From Herminiimonas arsenitoxidans (lineage in GTDB: Bacteria; Pseudomonadota; Gammaproteobacteria; Burkholderiales; Burkholderiaceae_D), in NCBI RefSeq assembly GCF_900130075.1, contig NZ_LT671418.1, forward strand, positions 1 through 64,000: a stretch of 64,000 bases of DNA, in the 5' to 3' direction. The notes beneath the pieces are model-generated. The model had not been told where the DNA came from. It did no database searches and saw only the letters and a list, made by a program, of their open reading frames with translations. Position numbers and translations under genes: made by a program. Shown here piece by piece: positions 63,878-64,000 of this stretch (its first letter is position 1; every line of letters starts with the position of its first letter).

Positions 63878-64000
63878 TCAACGTACGCCTGCGAGTAATT
63901 CCTTGAGATTGGTGCTCATCACGCGTTGCGTTTGCGCAGCATTGAGGTTGGAAATGTCTTTGAAGAAATCCAGTGGATGCGCCAATCCTTCCGGATGCGG
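63878..64000 (-). CDS. Amidohydrolase family 2 protein, C-terminal end (partial)
   Basis: Last 40 residues of a minus-strand gene running off the right edge, in frame to the final base. The sequence begins PHPEGLAHPLDFFKDI and ends STNLKELLAGVR. The PHPEGL pattern with D-F-x-x-D after it is typical of the C-terminal metal-site region of amidohydrolase-2 proteins, as in the ETDYPHSDSL region of the gene at 43012. It is followed by its terminator. Confidence 0.75.
   Translation of the reverse strand, partial: PHPEGLAHPLDFFKDISNLNAAQTQRVMSTNLKELLAGVR

Overview
This window looks like part of a large catabolic island of a Gram-negative proteobacterium, most likely a betaproteobacterium of mid-50s GC. 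That placement is my impression from codon use, the outer-membrane-type proteins and protein style; no rRNA or other marker gene is present. Almost every gene belongs to CoA-thioester catabolism: two acyl-CoA ligases, three stand-alone acyl-CoA dehydrogenases plus one fused double one, four crotonase-family proteins, four MaoC/hot-dog proteins, nine short-chain dehydrogenases (SDRs), one true thiolase and two thiolase-fold lipid-transfer-type proteins, three alpha/beta hydrolases, an epoxide hydrolase, a double family III CoA-transferase, a GMC oxidoreductase and an aldehyde dehydrogenase. A cytochrome P450 that closely resembles P450cam (CYP101), with a putidaredoxin-type ferredoxin, suggests a hydrophobic terpenoid-like or alicyclic substrate, but the substrate cannot be read from the sequence.

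Layout. 0-4.3 kb: end of a DUF1329 protein, a YCF48-like secreted propeller and an MMPL/RND transporter. 4.6-10 kb: a block in which five genes (enoyl-CoA hydratase, metal-dependent hydrolase, rubredoxin, FAD reductase, MFS transporter) are broken by about 13 single-base indels, with one intact isochorismatase-fold gene. 10.2-13.5 kb: an acyl-CoA dehydrogenase pair and an SDR. 13.5-16 kb (minus): hydrolase and ligase. 16.4-22.5 kb: thiolase, MarR regulator, SDR, then an acyl-CoA dehydrogenase/phosphotransferase/SDR operon like the LvaC/LvaA or ACAD11 system for 4-hydroxyacyl-CoA. 22.5-27.8 kb: hydrolase (minus), lipid-transfer protein, crotonase, aldo-keto reductase and epoxide hydrolase. 27.9-35.9 kb (minus): a nine-gene run. 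36.3-50.8 kb (plus): fused acyl-CoA dehydrogenase, folE, SDR, MaoC proteins, crotonase, amidohydrolase, lipid-transfer protein, panC, phosphatase, two SDRs and MFS. 50.8-52.4 kb (minus): ferredoxin and P450. 52.7-53.7 kb: two AsnC/Lrp regulators. 53.8-64 kb (minus): DUF1329, DUF1302, GMC oxidoreductase, aldehyde dehydrogenase, SDR, CoA-transferase and the end of an amidohydrolase.

The most striking unlabelled signal is a 19-bp inverted repeat, consensus AACTGACAnnnTGTCAGTT, found twelve times, always between genes and in front of operons throughout the window. It implies one regulator controlling the whole island. A second spacing of the same half-site (TGACA-N6-TGTCA) lies at the marR promoter, in front of the LvaC-like operon and before the phosphatase gene.

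A plausible overall flow is: uptake through DUF1302/DUF1329/YCF48/MMPL and MFS proteins; hydroxylation and oxidation by P450, GMC oxidoreductase, SDRs and aldehyde dehydrogenase; CoA activation by ligases or the CoA-transferase; then several rounds of modified beta-oxidation, ring opening by hydrolases, and thiolysis. panC and folE may supply CoA and pterin to this pathway, which is inference.
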